This document shows, piece by piece, positions 1 to 25,749 of a DNA stretch of 64,000 bases. The stretch is from Oryzias latipes (lineage: Eukaryota > Chordata > Actinopteri > Beloniformes > Adrianichthyidae): contig NC_019862.2 in the NCBI RefSeq assembly GCF_002234675.1, forward strand, positions 29,908,389-29,972,388, given 5' to 3'. Position 1 is the stretch's first letter. The number at the start of each line of letters is the position of its first letter. The notes below the pieces were generated by a model that saw nothing but the letters and a program-made list of their open reading frames with translations, had not been told where the DNA came from and ran no database searches. A program made the translations under genes and the position numbers.

Positions 1-450
1 TAAATTTGCATATTATTCAAATTGTGAATCAGGAGCAGATGAAAAAATGCTTTTTGAAAGAGATGGATTTCTCCGACTGAAGTCTCTCTGCTCCGCTCCA
101 TTCTGATGGATCCACCTGCAGACGAATCGATCCGCCAACGTCTTTGTTGTCCTCGTCTGAACCATGGCAACACGGCCCCGATAAACACTGCTAGACATTT
201 TTGTTGCATCGTTAATGTTAGCTTGGGGCTGTAAGTTCTCGGGAGAGCCTGTAAACAGAGAGCTCTCATGAACTGGGAGGGGAAAAGGGGGCGGGGTGGC
301 TCCTCACCAACACTCAAGAGGTGAACTGCTAAGGAACTCCCGCCGCTCTGGAGGAACTATATCCCAGGAAACGACACAGGTTGTTGGATTTTGGCTAAAC
401 ACAGAAAAAAAACACTGGGAACGATTTGATAGGGGATCAAACGATGATTG
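1..450 (+). mobile_element. Family B repeat fragment
   Basis: Starts inside the family with GTGAATCAGGAGCAGATGAA and continues through the GTAAACAGAGAGCTCTCATG block to the GATCAAACGATGATTGG end. Truncated by the window edge. Confidence 0.6.
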
Positions 451-1452
451 GCGTGGGACAGATTAGACCACCCGACCCGCCGGGGTTGTGAATGGACAGA
501 GAAAAACCCCTCAGGGTTCTGGTTCCTGACCTGGTTTGTGGATCATGTAGTGAATCCAGCCCTTGCTCTGTTGGACCCCTATTCCCCTCCACTCCTCCTC
601 CGACATCAGGTGGGAGGAGGGCACCAGCTTCGACAGCTGCTTTGGAAGAACCACATGCCTGTGTGAAAAGAACAGAAGCCCCCCCCCCCCAAAGGTCAGA
701 CGGTGGGCTCAGACCAGCTTGAAATCCCGAAATTACCCGGATGTTGTTCTCGTTCGAACCCAGTTACCGAAGCAAATGGCCAAACGCCATATTTGACGCC
801 TAACTACTGACTTTATTAACTCTGACAATTGTCTTAGGAGAATAAACCAAAGTGGAGTTTTTTCTATTCTAGGAGCCACTTCATGTGCTGAGTAAGAAAA
901 CAGACCGCAAGTTTCCCTCTTCTATCTCTATGATCGATCGGTGTGTTTACCTGTACTCGAACTCTTCGTCGTTGTATTTGTCAGAGTAGAAAATCTGATT
1001 TTTGGACATTTTTGCTTCAGTTTAAAATCCTCGGGGTGGGGGAGAAAACTGCGGCCTGTTGGAGGGGAAAAAACGAACCGGGAATCCTTGTTTACGACCG
1101 AAACACACGCCTGTCATCGACCGCTGCTTTCCGGGGGAGATTCAAACTGCAGCCGTTACCCAGCTCCACCTGATTGGTCGAGATGGAAGCACATGGATGT
1201 GCAAAGATCGTCTATTCAAAGAATGATGCAATACTCGCAGTGTTTAAAATGAAAGTTAGAATTTATTGCTCTCAATTTTATTTTTATTTTTTTTAGTTTT
1301 ATTGAGTTGTGGACATTCAAGTCAAACATTACCGTAAATCCTAATTCATTGTGTTTATGTCTGCCGTTAATCATGATTGCTGAAAGATAATACGTGATCA
1401 AGTGAGAACTCTGTTTTCTTCTGCTCTCTCTTTTTTTTTTTCTCCTGTAGTT
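451..1452. other. Non-coding DNA without recognised features
   Basis: Several short overlapping frames, none with family similarity or consistent coding character. A T-rich tract ends at the P-like element. Nothing else is seen. Confidence 0.4.
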
Positions 1453-1460
1453 GGATCACA

Positions 1461-2707
1461 GTTATGTCGCTAGAGGAGACACGCCCGCTTGATATAACTC
1501 ACTGGCCTGGACTACGGTGGCGGAGCGCGACGCCATCTTGGTGAGGTCGGCGGCGGCCACATGACAAAGCTTTCTATTGCCTTTGGTGACATCTAAGTAG
1601 CTTTGATATAATTTATATATATTTATATACATTTATACATATATATAAATATATAATACATGTGTATATAATTTACAATTTATGTATATAATTTATAAAT
1701 ACATCATTTGTTGTTGTTAAATAAGAAAAACAGGCAGCCTTAAAAGCTCAAACTTTAAAGAGAAATGCATAGTTGCAGGACTTCTTACAAATAAAAAAAA
1801 TTATAACAAAGAATTGTTTAAAATAATTTTTAAACATGAAGAAGTTTTAGACCTCTTTGACATGTAATTAAAATTATTTAGAAAAGCCCAACAATAAGTC
1901 AGTACTAAGTCAATAATAATAATAATAATAAATAATAAATAATAACAAGATATAAATAATAAGTCAATTATAATAATAAATGATAACAATAAATCAATAA
2001 TAAGTCAATTATAAGTCGAAAAGTTAACAACAGATTTACCCTTAAAAAAAGATTGACCCTTCTGATTCATGTGAGTGATCAATTTGTGTAACACAGATGT
2101 TATGGTGCCGGGTTTCAAGTGAACAGTCTGTCCTCTTATCAAAATGTGTTTCCACAAAATGTTTTGAACATAGTCAGACTGTATTGCTAGTTGGTACCAC
2201 AGTGATCCATCTGGGTTGGCTCTTTTTATTGCTAAGGCACACTTTTTCCTTAAGTCTGAATCCATTGGAAACCTGCAAGAAAAGTTCAGTCACTGAGCCA
2301 GAAATTTATAAATCTATATTCCTAGAATAGCCTAGTTCTAGTATACTGTATATAGTTTTAATAAAATAGAGTTTAAATTTATGTCGACAGCAAATTATCC
2401 GTACATCATGCAGCATGTTGATAATAGCCCTGCAGTATCATGCATGTCAACATGTGTACCATTAATGAAGACCCTGCAGCATTAAAGGTAAAAAATTATA
2501 GTACTTACCTGTGAAATGTTATGCCTTCCTTCTTCATGGACTCATTTCTCTGATTTTGGCAGTTGAAACCCGCACAATGAGGTGGCATTTTGCAAAAAAT
2601 GTGTTCACATGCATGCACTGCAGCAGTGAGTTGACCTCACCAAGATGGCGGTGCTCTCCTCCCACGAGGAACCACGTGAATGTCTCCTCTAGCGATAGAA
2701 CTCATTG
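1461..2707 (-). mobile_element. P-like (THAP) DNA transposon remnant
   Basis: Imperfect terminal inverted repeats (TCGCTAGAGGAGACA; further GCCATCTTGGTGAGGT) enclose AT-rich DNA. An exact 8-bp direct repeat GGATCACA sits at 1453-1460 and 2708-2715, the size P-type elements make. On the minus strand an acceptor (TTTTCTTGCAG) opens an exon reading DSDLRKKCALAIKRANPDG and, after a frame change, CSKHF: the second half of a THAP zinc finger. No transposase catalytic region remains. Confidence 0.55.
1600..1700. repeat. AT-rich (TATA)n tract
   Basis: Alternating TATATA/TTATAT inside the P-like element, with an (ATA)n stretch at about 1915-1945. Simple repeats of no coding value. Confidence 0.6.
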
Positions 2708-2737
2708 GGATCACACTTACATGAGAAAGGGTATCGT

Positions 2738-2790
2738 TTAAAGGCCCGTACACACCGGGACGAATATTCGCCAGGCGTTATTCGCCAGCG
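2738..2790 (+). mobile_element. Truncated head of a family A element
   Basis: The first about 50 bp of family A (TTAA, then AGGCCCGTACACACCGG) stop abruptly at 2790. They are followed by 7 nt of filler repeating the adjacent CTTGTGG and then the inverted duplication. Confidence 0.8.
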
Positions 2791-2822
2791 CTTGTGGAAG
2801 CTTGTGGAAAGACATCCAAGAC

Positions 2823-3001
2823 CAGGGGTCCCCAAATCCAGGCCTGGAGGGCCGGTGTCCGACATGTTTTCCAACCAACCTGCCATTGAAGCTCCTTATT
2901 GACTAAACACACCTGATCCAGGAAAACCACAGCAAATAAGGCCGGTTTTCTGGAAAACCAGCAGGACACAGGCCCTCCAGGCCAGGATTTGGGGACCCCT
3001 G
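2823..3001. mobile_element. hAT-type MITE, copy carried by the left duplication arm
   Basis: Same element as 31229-31407 with the same 8-bp flanks (TCCAAGAC here, reverse complement), so it was already in place before the duplication. Confidence 0.85.
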
Positions 3002-3596
3002 TCCAAGACGTTTGACCCAAGTGCAGCAGTGTAAAGGCAATAGTACCAAATACTAATGAAATGTATGTAAACTTCTGACTTTGTCAAATAAAAACTTAGT
3101 ATTAAGAAGTAATAAAAACTTGTCTAAATAAAACCTACAGATACTTTCATTATTCTGATATTATTCAAAAATAAATAATTTTGTTGATTGACCTAAAACT
3201 GGAAAAGTTTACTGTTATTTCATGTCTGACTGAGTAAGAAAGGCATTTGTGTGATTTTATGTGGTGTATGTAAACCTCTGGTTTCAACTGTTTATGAAGA
3301 AAACAAAACAGATTTGCATTTCTGAGTAATTTTTATTCAAATCGCTGTGAATTAGGAGCAGATGAAAAAATGCTGTTGGAAAAAGCCTTACTGGTACAAC
3401 AAAGGACCCACAACAACAACAAACCACAAAGCTTTGAAAATAGATCAAAAGATGCCATTACTTTAAAAGAAACAGAAAGAAAAATCTTTAACTTAATAAA
3501 CATGTAAAGTTTGGAAGGAGATGAGCATAAAACTACTGAAACGTTGATGTCTTTGAAATGCTATAATATAGTTTGTGCTTTTGTTTTGAAATCAGG

Positions 3597-3665
3597 GTCA
3601 CATGGACGAAGAGGTGCAGCGTCTTCTCTATCAGATCCTGAGGATGTCACAGCAGGGACCATGAA
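3597..3665 (+). pseudogene. Duplicated ANKRD24 terminal exon (orphan copy)
   Basis: Preserves the acceptor (AAATCAG), the frame encoding MDEEVQRLLYQILRMSQQGP and the stop, then a 3'UTR and AATAAA at 3968-3973. With no upstream ANKRD24 exon it cannot make the protein. It could act as a ready-made 3' terminal exon for any plus-strand transcript crossing this region. Confidence 0.85.
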
Positions 3666-4182
3666 GTCGTTCTCCTCCTGCAGCTTCTGCATTTTAACCT
3701 TCAAGGTCAGAATTTATGAGGCATTGTTCCCAAAGCCAAACCCTGCAGTTCTGTGGTCAGATATTGCTGCATGTGACTCTTCTTCCAAGCTAAGCATCAG
3801 CTTAGCGATGCCTGATCAACAGTTGAGCAGTCACATGACCCAAAGGGGAGTGCCTTTATCGTTTGTTAGGAGTTCATAAAAGCAGGACGTGCATGCAGAT
3901 GGAGTGTTGATTTTGATGGCAGAATCGTGCTCTGTGTTACTTGACCACTCATTTTATAACATGTTATAATAAAGATTTTTGCTTTGCACATGTTTATTTT
4001 TCATGATTGAATGCACAGAGTCCAATATTTAACTTATGCATCTTCCGACTTTTTATCATCTACTTGAACTGAGCCTTAAAATGTAGTTTTACTTCATTTT
4101 CATTAACCCACTCATACCAGGGTCACTAAAAGAAATAAATACTCAGTTTTTAGTCCTTAATTCTTATTTTTTTTTGGTTTAA

Positions 4183-4867
4183 AGGCCCGTACACACCGGG
4201 ACGAATATTCGCCAGGCGTTATTCGCCAGCGTTTTTCGTCACGTTTTTTGTGTTCACACCCAGGCGATTTTCGCTGACGATGAGTGGAGTGAACATGCAA
4301 TTTCATTCCCTGACATTAGATGGCGCTTAATGTAAAACAGAAATACTCCTGTACACAAGGTGGCGCTGCGCAACTTTACGCTTCTTAAAGTCGCTTTTCA
4401 CTCAGAAGAAGAGAGCAAGTATTTACGCGCTTGTCAGAATCAAACAAAGAAAACATGAATATTTCAAGCACCAGTTGCTCCAACTGGTGCTTGGTTCGGG
4501 GATATTTTAGAATGTCCGTCATTATTGCTTCGCGGCAGTGTAGACGCTACTTGGCGTCTATCTTCTTCGCTGGTATGTGTGCTCAGCAAGGCAGTTTTGT
4601 GTTTGAGCGCCCCCAAGTTGTGTTTTACTGTAACTTCAGAAGCTCCAGACACGTGAGCAAAAGCGCCGTTCTCATTGGTCGAGTAGATTTCGACGCGACG
4701 CGTCGAAAAAAAAAAACGAACCCGAGGCGTTTTTTTTTTTCGACGCTTTAACGCCTGGCGTTTTTTCGCGTCGGTGTGCACACTCTCATTGGTGCCCTTT
4801 GTTTAGTCACGAGGCGTTAAACGTCGGCGAAAATCGCCGGCGAAATTCGTCCCGGTGTGAACAGGCC
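4183..4867 (+). mobile_element. TTAA-flanked MITE, family A, copy 1
   Basis: 685 bp with terminal inverted repeats (AGGCCCGTACACACCGGGAC at the left, mirrored at the right) and TTAA at both ends (4179-4182, 4868-4871). No coding capacity; interior CG-rich with hairpins. TTAA target sites suggest piggyBac-type mobilisation. Internal frames are shadows. Confidence 0.8.
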
Positions 4868-4871
4868 TTAA

Positions 4872-5529
4872 GGCCCGTACACACCGGGACGAATATTCGC
4901 CAGGCGTTATTCGCCAGCGTTTTTCGCCACGTTTTTTGTGTTCACACCCAGGCGATTTTCGCTGACGATGAGTGGAGTGAACATGCAATTTCATTCCCTG
5001 ACATTAGATGGCGCTTAATGTAAAACAGAAATACTCCTGTACACAAGGTGGCGCTGCGCAACTTTACGCTTCTTAAAGTCGCTTTTCACTCAGAAGAAGA
5101 GAGCAAGTATTTACACGCTTGTCAGAATAATACAAAGAAAACATGAATATTTCAAGCACCAGTTGCTCCAACTGGTGCTTGGTTCGGGGATATTTTAGAA
5201 TGTCCGTCATTATTTCTTCGCGGCAGTGTAGACGCTACTTGGCGTCTATCTTCTTCGCTGGTATGTGTGCTCAGCAAGGCAGTTTTGTGTTTGAGCGCCC
5301 CCAAGTTGTGTTTTAATGTAACTTCAGAAAGTCCAGACACGTGTGCAAAAGCGCCATTCTCATTGGTCGAATAGATTTCGACGCGAGGCGTCAAAAAAAA
5401 AAAAAAAAAACGAACCCGAGGCGTTTTTTTTTGACTCTTTTGCCGCGTGGCGTTTTTTCGCGTCGGTGTGCACACTCACATTGGTGCCCTTTGTTTCGCC
5501 GGCGAAATTCGTCCCGGTGTGAACGTGCC
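4872..5529 (+). mobile_element. TTAA-flanked MITE, family A, copy 2 (tandem)
   Basis: 658 bp, about 95% like copy 1, same orientation, sharing the single TTAA at 4868-4871 with it and closed by TTAA at 5530-5533. The two copies form a head-to-tail dimer. Confidence 0.8.
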
Positions 5530-5533
5530 TTAA

Positions 5534-5985
5534 GACCCACTCCAACGGACAAAATAAAATCAATAAAAAAACAAGACCCACTCCAATGAATATTGTGTTT
5601 GTGGTGTTAACATGTTCTTGTGGCGTTTTTCTTATGACGGGGGACATATACAAAGAAAATTCAGCGTAAAATTGCATGTCTGAGTATTTTTTTATTGAAG
5701 TTGTTGCAAATCGGGAGGCGAAAGAAAAAAATGCAGTTTGAAAATAGGTTATATGTGACGTAGAAACTACACTGGGCGGGGCCAAAAGCTCCCAGCTTTT
5801 CTTTATTCCGATACATCCAGTTGTAAATAAATAGGTCCTCGGTTTTCCTTGTCTGTGCTGTAATCTGGATCAGAACTTGATATTGCTCTTTATTTTTGTT
5901 TCACTGCTAATGTTAGATTAGGGTGTCAGGGGCTGTAAGCCAGCGGGAGAGAGTGTCAACAAATAAATGATGGGAAATGGGGGCA
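5534..5985 (+). mobile_element. Family B repeat copy abutting the family A dimer
   Basis: Begins directly at the TTAA closing the A dimer with GACCCACTCCAA, partly duplicated 40 bp later, then continues through the GATTAGGGTGTCAGGGGCTG block. Followed by an AT-rich MITE fragment (5986-6290). Confidence 0.6.
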
Positions 5986-6290
5986 GTACGATGGCGTTTG
6001 AGTGCAAATCATTCAATCGGTACAAAAGATATTTAAAGATCACGACAATAAAAAAATAACAAAAAAAATGTTCAAGAGTAGCATTGCCTTTTGGAAAACA
6101 AAACAAAATTTCAGGAACCAAAACGTAAAAAAACAAAAATGAAAAAAAAAAAAAACGTTTCAGAAAACAAAATTAATTTCCAGGAAACAAAATGGAATAT
6201 TCAAAAATGAAAAATAAATAAATATAATTTTTAGAAAACCAGGTGAAATGTTACTAAACAAAACACAATGAGTAACCGGAAAGGTAGTAA
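5986..6290. mobile_element. Fragment of the CCCTGAAGTTCAAAT-type MITE (family E)
   Basis: AAACAAAA-rich interior and the GGCGTTTGAGTGCAAATCA end resemble the fuller copy at 42625-43269. Degenerate, no coding. Confidence 0.4.
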
Positions 6291-7859
6291 TCATGTGTTG
6301 AGGAAACCAAGGTCAGAACATCCGGTAAAAGTCCAGCTGCGGTGCATCAACAGGCATCGATCACATCTGGTTTATCAGTAACCTTTTATTTTCCATCGGC
6401 AAACAAGTGTGGAGGCATTCGCTGTAGAGGACGGTAGTTTCCAGTATTCCTGCAGAAACTTTCGTTCATGGCGTTTTGGGTCACCGGCGTCTTTCTGCTG
6501 TAACTGAACTGCATCACATCTTCATTGATCACTGAGTGATCAGAGGTTCAGCGGACTGGAGTGTTTCCACCATAGGTTTCCACGTTCCTCCTCCAAAATT
6601 ACCCATCATGCTCTAGGTAAGATATTTATTTTACAAACGCATCAATGGATCAAACGGACTGCATAGTACATGTGTTGAAAAATGTTCCCAATTTATTATA
6701 CTAACTCGATTTGGTTAAAAAATATGTTTATTATTATTATTTGACAAGTGTTTCCAAGATGTTCATGAGCTTCAAAGTAGTGGGCTCTTCCCAATGAAAT
6801 TACCTTCCTGTAAAGACTGTTATACTAATACTATTTGTCACTTTTTTAAAGAAGTAGCTAAATATTATATAGATATAGAGTAATCCTGTTTGCATTTGAT
6901 GATGATTCAAACCACAAATTTTGGAAATTGATTTTTTTACTTCTTAATAAACCCTCTGACCACTGCATTTTATTCCTGAAGTTAACCTTTGACCTCTCCT
7001 CCTCATATCATAATGGCCACTCTTTGTAGTGGGTGTAGAATCATAGTGACATGTGGTCACATTTTAGCCAAAATCTATTAAAAACACTTTCAAATAAACT
7101 TTAGAATTCTTTTGACTTTAAAAGTTAAGGTGCTTTGATTTTCTGTCAGAAAATGTCACGTATAACGTGAAATTCTGCAGATTCAAAGGGGGGAAAAAAG
7201 TGAACTGATTGCGTCGAATTCCGGTAGCCTCATTCTATTTCGTGTCTCTCGTGTTTAACGTGTCTCCATTTTTTTCTCTCCTTAGAAGGAAGGATATCGC
7301 TGCGGGGAAAATGATCTGACAGGAGAAAGGAGAAGCGTTCAAAGTTAGAAGTGAAAAGCATCGTGCAGAGAGAGCGGATTGCTCTCTTGGGAGGCGGGAG
7401 GGGAGGTAACTCAGGCAGATGGGATTGGGGTAGTTGTTGTCAGTCAAACAGTTGCTCACAAGCGTAGCTGTATTGTTTACTTTGTCGGTTTTTGTAGGTG
7501 CAGCCAGACCAAATGGAATTACACTCACATGAAATGACTCATGCAAAATTCACTTAAAGTAATTGAATCCTGGCGTTTCCTCGGTTTCAGTTTCATCAGT
7601 TCCTGAGTTCGTATTTGTATCTAAAAAAAGGCAGACGGGGTTTTCAGTGTATTCCTCTCGTGTATTCATTTTTAAGATTCTTTCGAGAAATATCTTGATA
7701 TGAGCAGACAGATGGCAGAATTTATTTAATGTATTTTCAAGTCCATGATTTGTCGTTTTAAAAATAATTTTCCACATTTTTTAAGAGCTGAAAAAGCGAG
7801 GGTCCTGTCGTGTGTGCAGACAAACACAGGTGATCTGCAGTTCAGGCAGATGTGTTGCA
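6291..7859. other. Gene-free stretch upstream of SHC2
   Basis: No coding exon or recognised transposon. Upstream SHC2 non-coding exons may lie here; no donor could be chosen with confidence. Confidence 0.35.
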
Positions 7860-8157
7860 GTGAAAATGGTGGGAGAGCAGCTGGGCAGGGCAGGACTTAA
7901 TAGACCAATGACATCATCCTCAGAGAGGGAGAGCAGTGAAAGGAAGCGGTCCAGCTCAGAGGAAGAGGAGAGCAGCATGAGAGCGGGACAGAGCCGGAGC
8001 TGGAGAGGACCACAAAGCCTTAAGCTGACTTTTAGAAGGAAATAGGACTCTGTCTGGATTTTTTTTCGTTTTTTTTGCTTAGTTTTCTCATCCTCTTCCA
8101 ATACTCCCCCTTCCCCTTTCCCCCCTCCTTCCCCTTTTCCCCTCCATCCTTTAGCAG
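7860..8157 (+). promoter_or_regulatory. Candidate SHC2 upstream region
   Basis: A moderately GC-rich, purine-rich stretch with GACCAATGACATCAT at about 7901-7915 combines a CCAAT box with a CRE-like TGACATCA. It ends in a pyrimidine-rich tract and the acceptor at 8157. It may be a promoter-proximal or 5'UTR region, but no start site can be fixed; the real promoter may lie further upstream, beyond 6.3 kb. Confidence 0.3.
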
Positions 8158-8201
8158 TCGTACTCCACCTTCAGCTTCTGCTTCAGGCGGCGTCTCCGGG
8201 C

Positions 8202-23293
<15,092 letters not shown>

Positions 23294-24520
23294 GTCTCTC
23301 GGTAAGCTGCAGTCAATGTTCAGTAGTCGGCACATTCTATTGCTATTACAGTGGTTTATTAAGGGCTTTAAATGATGATATCAAAATATGATTTGTTTGG
23401 GACTCGCCCATTGACTGTATCTGAGAACTGGACTGAGCGAGTGTGACGTCATCCATGGAAAATGGTTTACTTCCGGCCCCAACAAAATGAAATCAATTCA
23501 GTTGCCATTTTACTGCCATGTTGGAGCCCGGCATCGACAGTAAGCAGTGATTGGTCCAAGTCAATCTGAGTCAATGTTTCTATGGAAACCAGTATGGCCA
23601 ATCAGGACTGAGGCTATTGGAAGTCCACACCCTGACCACCTAAAGGAGGGATTGGAAGAAATCTGTCAATCAAATGTTTCAAACATTTGACATGAGACCT
23701 TATCGAGGCATCGGATTGGTCAGTTTATAATTTGAATAACTTGGACAAAAACTCTGGAAAAAAGAGGATTATTGAGAGCATTTAAAAAAAGGTATCAGAG
23801 CAAGAGGGGTTATTCTGACTAATAGAATGACCGAGTAACAGCTGTTTATGTCTCTGTAGAAGTCTATGGGATTTGGAATTCTTGGAGCCACTTCCTGTCT
23901 AAAATGCCAGGGGGTGGAGCCTCTTGGTCCAGTTCTCATACAGTCAATGGATTTGCCAGAAAAAAAATTCTATTTATATTCTTTTCAGTTAAAGGATCAA
24001 TTTTAAAATGAAATCAGCATATGTGTTTCAGAATGTGATGCATTTTTTTCTAATATGATGAATAATTTTAGGAAAACTTTTAGGAAAATACAATTTTTTG
24101 ACTTCTCTGGAAATTGTTTAATAACATAATAGGCTTTAATTGGATTATAGTTGATTTAAGTGCCATCTTTATTGTACTGCTATACATTCCTAATATAAAG
24201 TACTTACTTACATTATCTTTCTGTCTCCAGTATATTTCAGCAAACTCTAAAATCTGAATATGGAAATCCTTTCTTCAGGTTTTCGGAAGCTCTTCTTCTG
24301 CTTTTCCCCATCGATCCAAACTCCCCACAAGAGACAGGCGTCCGAAATCATCTGGAGCTTCTGTTGCGTCCTGGTTGCCATGCCAACTCAAATGTTTGAC
24401 ATCAGTTCCATAGCAGCCAGAGTTAGGAGTGTGTCCTGGCAGAGCAGCAAACTCATCGAGGTGAACTGACGAGGAGGAATTGAATTCAGCAGTAGAATAA
24501 AGTGTTCGCATTGGAAGGAG
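23294..24520 (+). other. Probable SHC2 3' region
   Basis: Downstream of the SHC2 stop with no further coding exon. A MITE (23409-23949) lies inside. An AATAAA at 24496-24501 is a candidate poly(A) signal; another is at 26238-26243. Which one is used cannot be told from sequence. Confidence 0.4.
23409..23949. mobile_element. Family C MITE, copy 2
   Basis: 541 bp, the best preserved copy: inverted ends CATTGACTGTATCTGAGAAC and mirrored CAGTTCTCATACAGTCAATG. Confidence 0.75.
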
Positions 24521-25269
24521 TTTTGTCCCGCGGAGATGTTTGCCATGCAATGCTAAGAAGGGAACCAACTCCCCTGTGTCCAAGGATCATCCTTTTACCT
24601 GAGACGGACAACAACAGAACTGAAAGTGGTTTTCTGATTTGGACGTTAAGACTGCATGAAGCATCTCAGAAGAAGAAGACTGGCTCTTTGGACTGACGTC
24701 TTCATCGATCCGCAGCGTCTTTTTTTGGTCCAAAGGAAACACATCTCAGCGCTGCATTGGGGAAACAGCGGCAAATTTGCCCTTTTTCAAAGCATTAGTT
24801 AAATAGGAGAATAAGACGCAGCAACGCAGCGATGAAAAGGCTCCAGCTGATCTCCCCTCCACACACGTTCCTCGCATTTTTCTGCTCCAACACCCCTGAC
24901 TGATGGTACTGCAGGTGAAGATGAGCTAAATCAGGACGAGAACAGAACGGGATCGTGGGAAGCTGACTCAGCCATTTCATTTGTGACTCGTTTATGTTTC
25001 TGATTGTAAGAAATCGGTCACAATCTGAAAAAGTGTAACTGGGAAGGGTGCATTGTGTTTCAAACTGAACCTCTGCATTCAAACTGTCTGTATTCATGCG
25101 TTCTCAGACTCCTACTTTAGTGCCTTAATAACTGTGCTGACAGGCTTGTGTGTCAGTGTGTATATAATGTGCATTTATGCTCCTAATGGAAAACAAAAAT
25201 GGGTCTTGCTTTGCCAATGAATGCAAAATACTTCAGGATTCTTTAGTTCTGCGTCACGCTAGAACTAAC

Positions 25270-25746
25270 CATCGACTGTACGTGAGAACTGGACAGAGCG
25301 AGTGTGATGTCATCCATAGAAAATTGTTTCCAACCAAATGAAGTCAACTCAGTTGCCATTTTTTCACGATATTGATGCCGCCATATTGGAGCCAGACTTC
25401 CTTGTCATGGGGGATTGGTCAGAGTCGGTATGAGCCAATGTTTCTTTGGCAACCACTCTCACCAATCAGGAGTGAACTTGTTGGAAGGCCACACCCCTAC
25501 CACTAAAAAGCAGGCTACATGAAATCTGTTAAACGTTTTGAAGTGGTGGCCAGCAATGTTAATAACCTGAATTATAGAAAAAACAATGAAAAGATGAACA
25601 AGAACCAATAGAATGACTGAGTAACAGCTGTTTATTTCTCCATAGAGGTCAATGGGATTCTGGCTTCTTGGAGCCAGAAGGTACTTCCTCTTTGGAAATC
25701 CCAGGGGGGAGGGGCCAATCAGTCCAGTTCTCTTATGCAGTCAATC
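25270..25746. mobile_element. Family C MITE, copy 3
   Basis: Ends CATCGACTGTACGTGAGAAC and mirrored CAGTTCTCTTATGCAGTCAA; shares GAGCGAGTGTGATGTCATCC with copy 2. Confidence 0.72.
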
Positions 25747-25749
25747 GTA

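Larger units (their letters stand above)
2797..4181 (+). repeat. Left arm of a 1.4 kb inverted duplication carrying the ANKRD24 terminal exon
   Basis: This segment is the reverse complement of 30038-31433 with only scattered differences, on inspection well above 95% identical. In order it contains half of a Tc1-like element with a hAT MITE inside (2823-3001), a piece of repeat family B (about 3305-3500), the intron end, the terminal exon of ANKRD24, its 3'UTR and poly(A) signal. It lacks every other ANKRD24 exon. Edges: a TTAA-element head and 7-nt filler on the left, a full TTAA element on the right. Confidence 0.92.

Noticed and set aside
1470-1545. Exon-like segment between a CTGTAG acceptor and a CTTGGTGAGG donor
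   Set aside because: The same sequence is mirrored at 2635-2700, so it belongs to the inverted ends of a transposon.
3511-3879. 122-codon plus-strand frame in the left duplication arm
   Set aside because: It reads across the intron end, the exon in the wrong frame and the 3'UTR; the true exon frame is the 23-codon terminal exon.
4431-5785. Frames of about 105-140 codons in the TTAA elements
   Set aside because: Both copies are MITEs; the frames come from CG-rich inverted repeats and have no protein-family features.
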